Positions 55,685 through 64,000 of a stretch of DNA of 64,000 bases are shown piece after piece. The position numbers and the translations under genes were made by a program. This DNA comes from Niallia taxi (lineage in GTDB: Bacteria > Bacillota > Bacilli > Bacillales > Cytobacillaceae): the NCBI RefSeq assembly GCF_032818155.1, contig NZ_CP102589.1, positions 142,001-206,000 on the forward strand, in the 5' to 3' direction. Below the pieces are notes generated by a model that saw nothing but the letters and a program-made list of their open reading frames with translations, was not told the DNA's origin and ran no database searches. The number at the start of each line of letters is the position of its first letter. The stretch's first letter is position 1.

Positions 55685-57783
55685 TTCGTTGCCTCCTGAT
55701 TTGTATGAATATAGTTTTTTAAGTATTGGTTGCTAATGAAATGCGCTAATTCATCTTTAGTTCCATTTTCAAACAGCTTAATGCTAGTTTGCGACTGAAT
55801 AATCAAGGAACTAATAAAGCTTAATAATTCCAATGTTGATGAAGTCAGCTCGAATGGTGCCAGCAAAAGTAAAATTCTTGTTACTTTTTCGCTTCCTCCA
55901 TTCATCGCCTTCAATTCATAAGCAGTTGTTGCATCTATTATATTAAAAGATGGGTATGACACTTTATCACTTCTTGTGTGATAAAGGGCAAGTGTTGTGT
56001 CTGGAATAGCTAAGCCGCCTATCTTTTCTCTATTCTGTAGAGAACACAACACTTCGTTAGCGTCTAAGATAGAACCTTTATACAAAAGCCTTTCCAGCCC
56101 ATCCTGTAATACCTTGTTTAAATCAGCATCGCCTGCTTTCCATACCTCAAAATCCTTCAATAGGTCTGCAAGTACTGTTACTTGTTTGCCTAGTTGATCA
56201 AAGTGTTGAAAGCTGAGGGATAATATCTCAACCCCATCATTAGCCGGTTCTGCTTTTTCTGTTAATTGTCCGCCTTTTTTTTGCAAAAAGTTTTTGACAA
56301 GTTCGAGTTCATGATTCGTCAAAATTGGACTGACAACAAAATAATCTCTGTTCATATCCTCAATTGGGATTGTTGATAGGATGGCATCATATTCATCAAG
56401 AGAAATGTTTTTCATTTCAAAAACAGATGCCGTTTTAATTTCAGATAGACCAGGAATCTCATTGCCAATTTTTGCGGCAAGCATTTTTGATGTACCAATT
56501 CCACTTGAGCATATAATTAAAACCCTTAATTTAGTCGTAAGCTGTTTTGAATTTAATGCCGCTCCAAAATGCAAAACCAAATAACCGATTTCCTCTTCCG
56601 GTATATCTTGATTGGGCAAGGTAAGCTCTGCTGCCTTTTTTACGACTTTAAACAATTCATAATAGTCATCTTTAATATTACTCAGCAGCGGGTTGGAAAT
56701 TCTCATTTTTTGCTTTAATCTGTATAACGCTGGCTGAAGATGTGCCAACAGCCCTTGAGATAAGGTTTCATCTAATAGTCTTGTATGGAGAAGATTCTCC
56801 ACATTTTTGATTAAGCTCTGCACAATGACAGCAACCTCGATATTTTCATCCTTAATCCCTATATCCTTGTCATAGCGGATTTTTGCTCCCCGCAAATGCA
56901 TCGTGATATAACCAATCTCTTCATCAGGGATGGTGACTTCAAATGTTCTTTCTAAACGAGCAGCAATTTTCCGAGCAAAACTAAACTCTTTTGTCGATTT
57001 CAACTCTCGCAAATAGTCTTCTTGAAGAGTAATATTTTCGCCCCTTTGGATTCGTTCCATCGCCAAGGCAATATGGACAACCAACCCAACATAAGAGCTG
57101 TCTGCCAGACTGTACGGCAGCTCTTCATTGATTTCCTCAATGATTCCCTCTATCAAGATGATCTTTTCTTTATGGACTAGGCCTAACAGCCTTTCTGAAA
57201 TAGAATCTATTTTATTGGTGGATTTCTTTTGAATATTGTCTCTGACCATCTTCAAAAATTCTGGCACGTCAAATCTTTCCGAGATAAGACTTGTTATTGC
57301 CTTTCTTTTTGCATCCTCTGAACCTTCCAGTTCGATTCCATAACCCCGCTTACGCACAAGCTGCAGATCATATCGTTTAATAATCGGTTCAAGCTTATCC
57401 AAATCGTGACTGACAGTTGCTGTTGTTACACCCATATCGTTCGCAAGAGAAAAAAGCTTAACAGGCTCTTTATTATCCAACAGTGTACATAAAGCGACGA
57501 TAAGCCTTTCATCAGGTGTATATTCTGTAAAATCCTGTTTAAGGATCGTTACTCTTAATTGGTAAATATCACCTTGTGCACCAATTACCTTTACTCCCAC
57601 TCCTGCTTTTTTTTGAAGCTTTAAGTGGAATGCCTGCAAAACATCTTCAATATTTTTTAGGTCACGGTGGATTGTCCGCTCACTCACATTCACAATATCA
57701 GCAAGCTGCTTGATTGTGACATCCTCTTTCATATCTTCAAGCAAAAATTGTAAAATCAGTCTTTCTCTTGCAGAAATAACCAT
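55672..57783 (-). CDS. mtlR: Mannitol operon activator MtlR
   Basis: PRD-containing transcriptional activator of 703 residues. Order: two helix-turn-helix regions ([20 protein letters not shown] at about 23-42, and [15 protein letters not shown]), two PTS-regulation domains (about 190-390; [27 protein letters not shown]; later [10 protein letters not shown]), an EIIB(Gat)-like domain with [14 protein letters not shown] and an EIIA-like C-terminal domain ([15 protein letters not shown] end). The phosphorylation state links it to mannitol transport. It lies between mtlA and mtlF, as in Geobacillus. Overlap with mtlF implies translation coupling. Confidence 0.95.
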   Translation of the reverse strand: MVISARERLILQFLLEDMKEDVTIKQLADIVNVSERTIHRDLKNIEDVLQAFHLKLQKKAGVGVKVIGAQGDIYQLRVTILKQDFTEYTPDERLIVALCTLLDNKEPVKLFSLANDMGVTTATVSHDLDKLEPIIKRYDLQLVRKRGYGIELEGSEDAKRKAITSLISERFDVPEFLKMVRDNIQKKSTNKIDSISERLLGLVHKEKIILIEGIIEEINEELPYSLADSSYVGLVVHIALAMERIQRGENITLQEDYLRELKSTKEFSFARKIAARLERTFEVTIPDEEIGYITMHLRGAKIRYDKDIGIKDENIEVAVIVQSLIKNVENLLHTRLLDETLSQGLLAHLQPALYRLKQKMRISNPLLSNIKDDYYELFKVVKKAAELTLPNQDIPEEEIGYLVLHFGAALNSKQLTTKLRVLIICSSGIGTSKMLAAKIGNEIPGLSEIKTASVFEMKNISLDEYDAILSTIPIEDMNRDYFVVSPILTNHELELVKNFLQKKGGQLTEKAEPANDGVEILSLSFQHFDQLGKQVTVLADLLKDFEVWKAGDADLNKVLQDGLERLLYKGSILDANEVLCSLQNREKIGGLAIPDTTLALYHTRSDKVSYPSFNIIDATTAYELKAMNGGSEKVTRILLLLAPFELTSSTLELLSFISSLIIQSQTSIKLFENGTKDELAHFISNQYLKNYIHTNQEATKCLY

Positions 57784-57950
57784 GCCATACCACCTTGTTT
57801 TCTTGACATAATTTAATTATAAATAAGAGTTTAACAAGACTCAAACAGTTGTTAAGGCATTTTTTTCACATCTAATGTTGCCATTATTAAATTACCATAG
57901 AATGGTTTAGTTGATGGTTTATTTTACCCGCTTTTAAGACTTTTACAACC

Positions 57951-57987
57951 TAAAAAGGAGCATTACCTAATTAAGGTAAGCTCCTCC
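57951..57987 (-). terminator. Terminator between mtlA and mtlR
   Basis: AGGAGCTTACCT / AGGTAATGCTCCT on the minus strand with TTTTT, just after the mtlA stop (57993). MtlR would need readthrough or a separate promoter, which lets mtlA be made in excess. Confidence 0.82.
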
Positions 57988-57992
57988 CAACA

Positions 57993-59441
57993 TTATTTCA
58001 AGTTATTGATAATCTCATCATATTTAGGGCTGTTCATAAAGTTTTCTACAGATACGTGTTGTGCGTTTGGAAGCTTAGCCACTGCACGGTCTGTCAAATC
58101 TTTATGTGTGATAACAAGGTCAGCATCATTCGGAAGGTTTGCGATAGATGTATTTGTTACATCAACACCTTCAACACCAGCTTTTTTCACTTTATTACGC
58201 ATGATGGAAGCACCCATAGCACTTGAACCCATACCTGCGTCACATGCAAAGATAATTTTCTTCACAGTGCTATAGTCAAATTCTGCAGCTTCGTTAGTTG
58301 CTTCAGCAGCTTCAACAGATGCATCAGCGCCAGTAACAGCACCTGCAACAGAGCTCTTTTTACCTTTAAGCTCTTGCATTTTTTCAGCAGCAGCATTGAT
58401 ATCTTCTGCTTCGCCTTTGCTTGTTTTCAAAACAATTGCACCAATTACGAAGGAAACAACAGCAGCAACAATTACACCTGCTAATACTCCTAAATGCTCA
58501 CCTTTAGGAGACAATGCCATAATGGCAATAATGCTTCCTGGTGATGGTGTTGCAACAAGTCCTGCATTGAATACAGTGAATGTGAACACACCACTCATTC
58601 CCCCCCCAATAACTGCCAACAGCATTGCAGGCTTCATTAGGATGTAAGGGAAGTAAATTTCATGAATACCACCTAAGAAGTGGATAATCGCTGCACCAGG
58701 TGCAGTTTGTTTTGATGTACCTTTACCAAAAATACTATATGCCAATAACACACCAAGACCTGGTCCTGGGTTTGCTTCTAGTAAGAATAGGATTGATTTC
58801 CCTACTTCTTTTGCTTGATCTACACCAATTGGTCCAAGAATACCTTGGTTGATCGCATTGTTCAAGAACAAGACTTTAGCTGGTTCAATAAGGATACTTG
58901 CAAGTGGCAGAAGGTTTGCATCGACAATAAATTCTACTCCACTTGAAAGCATTTGGCTTAATGCTTCAACAAGAGGTCCTACAAACTTTAATGCAAGAAG
59001 TGTAATAATTGCACCTAGAATACCTGCTGAGAAGTTGTTTACTAACATTTCAAAGCCTGCTTTTACTTTACCTCTGAACAGATCGTCGACTTTTTTGATC
59101 AAGTAACCGCCGAGAGGACCCATAATCATTGCTCCAAGGAACATCGGAATATCAGAACCGACGATAACACCCATTGTTGCGATGGCACCGACTACGCCCC
59201 CGCGGACATCGTAAACCATTTTACCGCCAGTATAACCAATTAATAATGGCAGCAAGTATTTGATCATTGGATCAACTAGTTGTGCAAAACTTTCGTTTGG
59301 AAAGTATCCAGATGGTATAAAAAGTGCTGTAATAATTCCCCAAGCGATAAATGCGCCGATATTCGGCATTACCATTCCGCTCAGGTGACTTCCAAAACGC
59401 TGTATTTTAACGCGAAAACCTTTATTATTTTCGTTCGACAT
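57993..59441 (-). CDS. mtlA: PTS mannitol EIICB component
   Basis: Membrane permease and phosphotransferase that brings in mannitol as mannitol-1-phosphate. The IIC part opens FRVKIQRFGSHLSGMVMPNIG and has about eight hydrophobic segments up to about 340 (GGIHEIYFPYILMKPAM is the substrate motif). After an Ala/Glu/Lys linker the IIB domain carries the phospho-Cys in KIIFACDAGMGSSAMGA (about 403). Length 482. No IIA domain is fused; MtlF supplies it. Start ATG 59441 with GGGGTGA upstream. A candidate cre site lies upstream. Confidence 0.96.
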   Translation of the reverse strand: MSNENNKGFRVKIQRFGSHLSGMVMPNIGAFIAWGIITALFIPSGYFPNESFAQLVDPMIKYLLPLLIGYTGGKMVYDVRGGVVGAIATMGVIVGSDIPMFLGAMIMGPLGGYLIKKVDDLFRGKVKAGFEMLVNNFSAGILGAIITLLALKFVGPLVEALSQMLSSGVEFIVDANLLPLASILIEPAKVLFLNNAINQGILGPIGVDQAKEVGKSILFLLEANPGPGLGVLLAYSIFGKGTSKQTAPGAAIIHFLGGIHEIYFPYILMKPAMLLAVIGGGMSGVFTFTVFNAGLVATPSPGSIIAIMALSPKGEHLGVLAGVIVAAVVSFVIGAIVLKTSKGEAEDINAAAEKMQELKGKKSSVAGAVTGADASVEAAEATNEAAEFDYSTVKKIIFACDAGMGSSAMGASIMRNKVKKAGVEGVDVTNTSIANLPNDADLVITHKDLTDRAVAKLPNAQHVSVENFMNSPKYDEIINNLK

Positions 59442-59475
59442 TAATTGTTCACCCCTTATTCTTTCTACCTTCATG

Positions 59476-59489
59476 ATAAAGCGGTTTCA
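59476..59489 (-). promoter_or_regulatory. Candidate CcpA cre site upstream of mtlA
   Basis: Minus-strand TGAAACCGCTTTAT follows the cre consensus TGWAANCGNTNWCA except at the last two positions. It lies 35 nt upstream of the mtlA start. CcpA repression of mtl genes is known in Bacillaceae; here it is inferred. Confidence 0.45.
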
Positions 59490-59660
59490 GCTTCGTTACA
59501 ATTTAAACTAAGTATAACTTTGACGGACACAATGTTGACATAATTAAATAGAATGATTCTTTTCCAATTATTAGTTTAAAAAAATACCTATTATTGGTTT
59601 TTTTGACTTTTTTAAACTATAAACTAGTTTATAAGGCATACCTTCCGTTTATTTTCCACA

Positions 59661-59697
59661 AAAAAAAGGACTTCATGCACAATGAAGTCCTCTTTTT
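59661..59697 (-). terminator. Terminator after the CorC/HlyC gene
   Basis: Minus-strand AGAGGACTTCATTG / ATGAAGTCCTTTTTTTT, adjacent to the stop at 59698. Confidence 0.88.
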
Positions 59698-61005
59698 TTA
59701 AATTGTTTCTTTTTTAATGGATGTTTTAAATACTTCGATGAAATGAATATGATGCTCCTCTATGCTTTTTAGTTTAAAAACATAATCTTCTTCTTCAATT
59801 TCATCGCCTTCGACAGCTTCAAAATTATTAGTCAAGAACCAACCTCCGATTGTATCCACTTCCTCTTCAGATAGATGGATGCCAAGAAGGTCGTTAACTT
59901 CACTAATAAGTACCTTTCCGCTCAAAATATAGTGGTTTTCTTTTATTTTGCGGATTTCCGCTACTTCATCCTCATCGAACTCATCTCGAATATCGCCGAC
60001 GATTTCTTCCAATATATCCTCTGCAGTCACAATTCCCGATGTTCCGCCATACTCATCAAGCAGGATTGCCATATGGGTACGTTCCTTCTGCATCTTAATA
60101 AGCAAGTCACGAATAGGTATTGTTTCAATCACGCGGATAATGGGCTTCATATAATTCTCCAGATCCATCTGTTCCTGCTCTTGGATCCTTGCTGTTAAGA
60201 ATTCTCTAATGTTGATTAAACCGATAACATTGTCCTTATCACCATTCACTAATGGATAACGGGTATAGTTTTCCTCTTCTAAAATGTCCATAATTTCATC
60301 AAAGGTATTGTCTAAACTGATTGTTACCATCTCTGTTCGAGGAACCATAATTTCCTTCGCTATTCTCTCATCAAATTCAAAAATATTGTTTACGTATGCT
60401 AATTCATTTTTATTTATTTCACCGCTTTTATAGCTTTCAGACATTAAAATACGGAGTTCCTCTTCTGAGTGGGCAAGCTCATGCTCTGATGCTGGCTTTA
60501 GGCCAAACATTCCTGTTAAAACACGAGCAGATCCGTTCAAAAGCCAAATAAATGGATACAACAACCTGTAAAACCAAATAATTGGTGGAGAGAAAAGCAA
60601 AGTAATCATTTCAGCTTTTTGGATAGCGACTGTTTTAGGAGCAAGTTCTCCGACAACCACATGGATAAAGGTAACAGACACAAAGGCTATCCCAAAAGAT
60701 AAAATGGTCGAAACAGACCCCGATACATGAAACTTCTCGAATACCGGATGAAGAATTGCTTCCACCGTAGGTTCACCAATCCACCCTAAACCTAGCGCTG
60801 TTACTGTAATACCTAGCTGACAAGCTGACAGATATTCGTCAAGGTGGCTAGTTACTCTTTTCGCAGCTAACGCACCTTTTCTTCCTTCTGCTACAAGCTG
60901 ATCTATCCTTGAACCCCTTACTTTAACGATTGCAAACTCTGTTGCAACGAAAAAACCTGTAAAAGCTATAAGTATTGCGAATAAAATTATATTAAAAATT
61001 TCCAA
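59698..61005 (-). CDS. CNNM/CorC (hemolysin-family) transporter
   Basis: Membrane protein of 435 residues, DUF21-CBS-CorC_HlyC layout. Helices occupy about 1-150 ([60 protein letters not shown]), CBS pair at about 205-325 ([31 protein letters not shown]), and a CorC domain to about 425 (VDTIGGWFL). The family exports Mg2+ (MpfA) or affects cation handling. Start TTG 61005, forced by an upstream in-frame stop TAA seven codons back. The only ribosome site, GGAGGTG, is 21 nt upstream with a hairpin between. Confidence 0.9.
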   Translation of the reverse strand: MEIFNIILFAILIAFTGFFVATEFAIVKVRGSRIDQLVAEGRKGALAAKRVTSHLDEYLSACQLGITVTALGLGWIGEPTVEAILHPVFEKFHVSGSVSTILSFGIAFVSVTFIHVVVGELAPKTVAIQKAEMITLLFSPPIIWFYRLLYPFIWLLNGSARVLTGMFGLKPASEHELAHSEEELRILMSESYKSGEINKNELAYVNNIFEFDERIAKEIMVPRTEMVTISLDNTFDEIMDILEEENYTRYPLVNGDKDNVIGLINIREFLTARIQEQEQMDLENYMKPIIRVIETIPIRDLLIKMQKERTHMAILLDEYGGTSGIVTAEDILEEIVGDIRDEFDEDEVAEIRKIKENHYILSGKVLISEVNDLLGIHLSEEEVDTIGGWFLTNNFEAVEGDEIEEEDYVFKLKSIEEHHIHFIEVFKTSIKKETI

Positions 61006-61010
61006 TGAAC

Positions 61011-61024
61011 AGCCTAAAAAGGCT
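61011..61024 (-). other. Hairpin between ribosome site and start of the CorC gene
   Basis: AGCCT-TTTT-AGGCT on the minus strand, between GGAGGTG (61033-61027) and the TTG start. Folding it out would bring the ribosome site to about 7-8 nt of the start. Confidence 0.55.
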
Positions 61025-61049
61025 TACACCTCCTGATATTATAAGAAAA

Positions 61050-61238
61050 TTAGCTTAAATTAGCAGCAATGTCTGCAAAGAAGGAAATACTCTCATCTGA
61101 AATAGTATTTCTAACTTCCTTCTTTTTATGTTGGCACCCAAATGCATATTCACAGGACAATCCCCCACATATTTCTGGGTTGCTTACTGCGATTTGTAAT
61201 GGGGGCAATATATCATTACATATCATAATCTCATCCAA
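61050..61238 (-). CDS. Possible small cysteine-containing protein
   Basis: A 62-residue frame ends 17 nt before the CorC ribosome site. It contains CGGLSCEYAFGCQHKKKE with three Cys and a His, a metal-binding-like arrangement, and a normal-looking codon pattern. The first Met positions (61238 or 61226) lack a strong ribosome site (AAGGC, about 10 nt away). It might be translated upstream of the CorC gene, or it might be a chance frame. Confidence 0.35.
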   Translation of the reverse strand: MDEIMICNDILPPLQIAVSNPEICGGLSCEYAFGCQHKKKEVRNTISDESISFFADIAANLS

Positions 61239-61547
61239 TTTAAGCCTTTTTTCTATGCATTACTTCATCTATATAATGAAACTTATTGCAGCATCACCGT
61301 AACACATAATATGCAGCAGAAATTCTGGATGGATAGACTTTGGTTCGTGTAATGAATATCACTTCGTTTTACCCTGTTTGTAATTTCCTTTAGTTGCACA
61401 GCCCCATTTCTTCCACCCCCCATAAAAACGTTTTAATTGAATGAAATAATTATATAGGTGAACACGAATAATATTCAAGAAAAAACCCTTTCTAAGCTAG
61501 TCTAAATGTTGGAATACAAGCATTGTTGCATATTGGAACGTTTACAT
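61239..61547. other. Non-coding spacer
   Basis: Between the small frame and the recombinase-like promoter. No gene or RNA motif is recognised on either strand. Confidence 0.4.
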
Positions 61548-61576
61548 TTGACTCATCTTCGGTAATACCCTATAAT
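61548..61576 (+). promoter_or_regulatory. Sigma-A promoter of the recombinase-like-khtTU operon
   Basis: TTGACT (61548-61553), 17-nt spacer, TATAAT (61571-61576): close to the consensus, 68 nt upstream of the first ATG. Confidence 0.8.
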
Positions 61577-61644
61577 TAAGTTATGTTACTCAATACTATT
61601 ATTTTTATATGTTGAGTTACATTATATCTAAAGGAGCAAAGAAT

Positions 61645-62208
61645 ATGGAAGTTGTAGAAGCAATAAAGGACTTAAAGCAGATAAACAGCATGAAGCGTTA
61701 CTTAAAAAAACAATCTGAACGTGACTACTTGCTGTTTTTGCTTGGCATCAATACTGGTTTGACGATAACGGAGCTATTAGATATCCGTATTTCGGATCTT
61801 CTTGAGGGAGATGGAATCTGCGATTTCTACACGATTAAAAAGGATGATCTTCGGGATGAGCGTAAGGTTTATTTAAACCAAAAGGTAAAAAAGGAAATAT
61901 TGCATTATGTCTCAACATGCAATCATGAACCTGACAGCTATTTATTCCAGTCGAAAAAATCCAAAAACCATCTTAGCAGACAGCAGGCATACAGAATCAT
62001 TCACCAGGCTGCTGAAGCGTTAGGCATCGGCTCCAATATCGGCACTAATTCGATGCGCAAGACATTTGGCTATCATGCTTATAAGCGAGGTGTTGCTATT
62101 TCCTTACTGCAAAAGCATTTCCACCATTCTACAAAGCAAGAGACTTACAAGTTCCTTGGGATTAACAAAGAAGAGGTAACCATTCCTCGCATCGATGTAA
62201 ATTTATAA
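61645..62208 (+). CDS. Degenerate tyrosine-recombinase-fold protein (YoeC-like)
   Basis: A 187-residue protein with only the catalytic core of phage-type integrases. Box I is GINTGLTITELLDI, where the catalytic Arg has become Thr40. Box II is GTNSMRKTFGYHAYK, with Asn135 where a His is expected and Arg138 kept. The later His161 and the nucleophile Tyr168 (ETYKFLGI) remain. Thus two of the usual six active-site residues are missing, and DNA strand cleavage is unlikely, though DNA binding may survive. Start ATG 61645 after AAAGGAG; length 187. It is first in a promoter unit with khtT 25 nt downstream. Confidence 0.85.
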   Translation: MEVVEAIKDLKQINSMKRYLKKQSERDYLLFLLGINTGLTITELLDIRISDLLEGDGICDFYTIKKDDLRDERKVYLNQKVKKEILHYVSTCNHEPDSYLFQSKKSKNHLSRQQAYRIIHQAAEALGIGSNIGTNSMRKTFGYHAYKRGVAISLLQKHFHHSTKQETYKFLGINKEEVTIPRIDVNL

Positions 62209-62233
62209 AAAATATATTAAGGAGGAAAGAAAG

Positions 62234-62740
62234 ATGAATATCAGAGAGACTGAACTCCCTGGCATTGGAAAAAAATTCGAACTAATAACAAAAAACAACG
62301 ATAAGGTAGTAATTGTCATTCATGATGATGGCAGACGCGAGGTTTATCATTTTGATGATGATGACCATGAGGAAAGCATCTCAAGCGTTACTTTCAACGA
62401 TTTAGAATCAAGACAAATTGCAGGTATCCTTGGCGGGATGGCGTACAAACCAAAAGCTCTAGAAAATATCGAAATGGCCTTTAATGATTTAATTATCGAA
62501 TGGTATAAGGTGGAACGCGACTCTAAAGCTGCGAATCATACGATTGGGGATATGGATATTCGCAACAACTACAAAGTAAATGTTATTGCCATCATGAAAA
62601 AAGGCGCTGACAAGATGCTTAGCCCTGGGCCAGACACATTAGTTGAAGCAGGCGACACCCTTGTCATATCAGGAGAAAGGCAGCACTTAAAGAAAATAAT
62701 ACTTGAGCAATTGACTAAAAGCACTGGAGGTGACACTTAA
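62234..62740 (+). CDS. khtT: K+/H+ antiporter regulatory subunit KhtT
   Basis: Cytosolic regulator of KhtU. N-terminal part MNIRETELPGIGKKFE is close to B. subtilis KhtT (YhaT); the C-terminal RCK_C domain (about 75-165) includes DIRNNYKVNVIAIMKKG, LSPGPDTLVEAGDTLVISGE, the c-di-AMP-binding type fold. It links antiport to c-di-AMP and pH in B. subtilis. Length 168. AAGGAGG before the ATG. Overlaps khtU by one base (TAATG). Confidence 0.94.
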   Translation: MNIRETELPGIGKKFELITKNNDKVVIVIHDDGRREVYHFDDDDHEESISSVTFNDLESRQIAGILGGMAYKPKALENIEMAFNDLIIEWYKVERDSKAANHTIGDMDIRNNYKVNVIAIMKKGADKMLSPGPDTLVEAGDTLVISGERQHLKKIILEQLTKSTGGDT

Positions 62741-63966
62741 TGGATCACTTAGTTTTTGAAGTTGGTACCGCGTTACTTCTAGTTGCCCTTGCAGCCATTT
62801 TGGCGGGCAAACTGAAGTTCTCCATTATTCCATTTTTAATCATTGTCGGCATGTTGGTTGGTCCCCATGCACCCCATTTTGGAATCATTGACCTCAGATT
62901 CATTGAAAGTGCCGAAATCATTAACTTTATGGGCAGAATCGGTGTGCTATTCCTCCTCTTCTATTTAGGGTTGGAATTCTCCGTTGGCAAACTGATTAAA
63001 TCAGGCCGCTCTATTGTCACTGCCGGCACAATATATATAATAATTAACTTCTCACTAGGGCTTATATACGGCTTCTTAAATGGCTTTGACGTAATCGAGG
63101 TCTTTATTATTTCGGGTATTATTACTATTTCCTCAAGCGCAATAGTAGCAAAAGTACTCGTCGATTTACGTAGAACTGGTAATGCTGAAACTGAGCTAAT
63201 ACTCGGTATTATCATGTTTGAGGATATTTTCCTTGCCGTTTATTTATCAGTCATTTCTGGTCTCGTTTTAGGAGACGCCACATCCATCGGCGGAACACTG
63301 CTTAGCATTGGTACTGCTCTCGGATATATGCTACTATTTTTCGTTATTGCCCGAAAAGGTGCACCTCTATTAAATAAACTGCTAGATATCTCTTCTAACG
63401 AGATTTTTATTATTGTCATCTTCGCAGCACTGTTTTTTGTTGCAGGCTTCTCAGAAACAATCCATGTTGCAGAAGCTATTGGCGCACTACTACTTGGACT
63501 TGTTTTCTCTGAAACAGAGCACAGCCATCGTATCGAACAGCTTGTTGTTCCTTTCCGTGATTTCTTCGGAGCTATTTTCTTCTTCAGCTTCGGATTAACG
63601 ATTGACCCATTTGAGTTAGGCGGTGCAATCTGGTTTACTCTTGGCGCTGTCATTCTGACCATTCTCGGAAACTTTATCGCAGGTATGATTGCCGGAAGAA
63701 GAACAGGCTTGTCACATAAAGCATCCGCAAACATCGGCTTAACCATTGTGTCTCGCGGTGAATTTTCCATCATTGTCGCAAACTTAGGAATCGCTGGCGG
63801 TCTCATGCCAATGCTCAAACCATTCTCTGCCCTTTACGTATTAATACTGGCTATTTTAGGTCCTTTGCTGACAAAAGAATCATCAAAAATCTTCTATTTC
63901 CTGAATAAAATCTTTAAATGGAAAAAAGTTGACACAAAAAAGAAAAAAACTAGCCAAATATCATAA
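62740..63966 (+). CDS. khtU: K+/H+ antiporter membrane subunit KhtU
   Basis: CPA2 family cation/proton antiporter of 408 residues with about twelve membrane segments. LFLLFYLGLEFSVGKLIKSG and the antiport Asp motif around FEDIFLAVYLS and ISSSAIVAKVLVDLRRTG are typical; TIVSRGEFSIIVANLG is the later conserved helix. It exports K+ (or NH4+) under alkaline or high-K+ conditions. Start overlaps khtT. Unlike B. subtilis khtSTU, no khtS precedes; the recombinase-like gene occupies that place. Confidence 0.93.
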   Translation: MDHLVFEVGTALLLVALAAILAGKLKFSIIPFLIIVGMLVGPHAPHFGIIDLRFIESAEIINFMGRIGVLFLLFYLGLEFSVGKLIKSGRSIVTAGTIYIIINFSLGLIYGFLNGFDVIEVFIISGIITISSSAIVAKVLVDLRRTGNAETELILGIIMFEDIFLAVYLSVISGLVLGDATSIGGTLLSIGTALGYMLLFFVIARKGAPLLNKLLDISSNEIFIIVIFAALFFVAGFSETIHVAEAIGALLLGLVFSETEHSHRIEQLVVPFRDFFGAIFFFSFGLTIDPFELGGAIWFTLGAVILTILGNFIAGMIAGRRTGLSHKASANIGLTIVSRGEFSIIVANLGIAGGLMPMLKPFSALYVLILAILGPLLTKESSKIFYFLNKIFKWKKVDTKKKKTSQIS

Positions 63967-63984
63967 CTTTTTGTTATGATATTT
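63956..63984 (+). terminator. Hairpin overlapping the khtU stop
   Basis: AAATATCATAAC-TTTTT-GTTATGATATTT. The stop codon is in the left arm, and the T-tract after the stem is short. Confidence 0.55.
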
Positions 63985-64000
63985 CTCCATTTAAGGTAAA

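Noticed and set aside
61645..62208. Mobile-element integrase marking an attachment site
   Set aside because: Two catalytic residues are missing, no direct repeats or phage genes flank it, and it is cotranscribed with khtTU.
1..64000. CRISPR array, tRNA, rRNA or insertion sequence
   Set aside because: No series of spaced direct repeats, no tRNA-like cloverleaf next to a CCA or T-loop motif, and no transposase-like protein or terminal inverted repeats were seen.

Overview
This window is a chromosomal stretch of a low-GC, Gram-positive, endospore-forming-type bacterium of the Bacillaceae. The evidence is AT-rich DNA, strong AAGGAGG ribosome sites with frequent TTG and GTG starts, B. subtilis-like gene order (ndoA-ndoAI-alr-ydcC-acpS-ydcA, cshA, murF-ddl), a qoxABCD quinol oxidase, a yclNOPQ iron-siderophore operon and an mtlA-mtlR-mtlF-mtlD cluster. 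I found no rRNA, tRNA, insertion sequence, prophage block or CRISPR array.

Layout. 1-11.2 kb: toxin-antitoxin ndoA/ndoAI, alanine racemase, LolA-like lipoprotein, holo-ACP synthase, rhomboid protease, UV-damage endonuclease, DEAD-box helicase CshA, an esterase, then MurF and Ddl, which with Alr supply D-Ala-D-Ala for the cell wall. 11.4-15.9 kb: a B12 uptake and remodelling operon (BtuF, BtuC, a BtuD-CbiZ fusion, a PduO-type adenosyltransferase) behind a cobalamin riboswitch. 15.9-23.2 kb: SfsA, an unknown protein, an MtaD-type amidohydrolase behind a purine riboswitch, MgtE, a RodA/FtsW protein and Dps. 23.2-34.4 kb: lipid kinase, a KtrA-like protein, an MS-channel-like membrane protein, a YibQ-type deacetylase, a regulator-potABCD operon, a secreted protein made of 28-residue repeats and peptide deformylase.

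34.5-42.1 kb: a PrsA-like foldase, HtrA and a two-component system that together look like an envelope-quality-control block, then an acetyltransferase, a ROK fructokinase and a Gfo/Idh oxidoreductase. 42.3-46.2 kb: the petrobactin-type ABC importer with a Fur box at its front. 46.4-50.2 kb: the qox operon. 50.6-54 kb: a class A penicillin-binding protein, a 39-residue small protein and a GspA-like glycosyltransferase. 54.1-59.4 kb: mannitol PTS and catabolism. 59.7-64 kb: a CorC/CNNM membrane protein, a tyrosine-recombinase-fold protein lacking catalytic residues, and KhtT-KhtU, a K+/H+ antiporter pair.

Most of the window is conserved core genome. The points most worth a second look are: the purine riboswitch before the amidohydrolase, whose aptamer is built into the terminator stem as in an ON switch; the degenerate recombinase-like gene in the position that khtS holds in B. 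subtilis; the exactly periodic 28-residue repeat protein; a structured yclP-yclQ spacer with a small ORF; and a ribosome-site/hairpin/TTG arrangement before the CorC gene. No wholly new system is evident.
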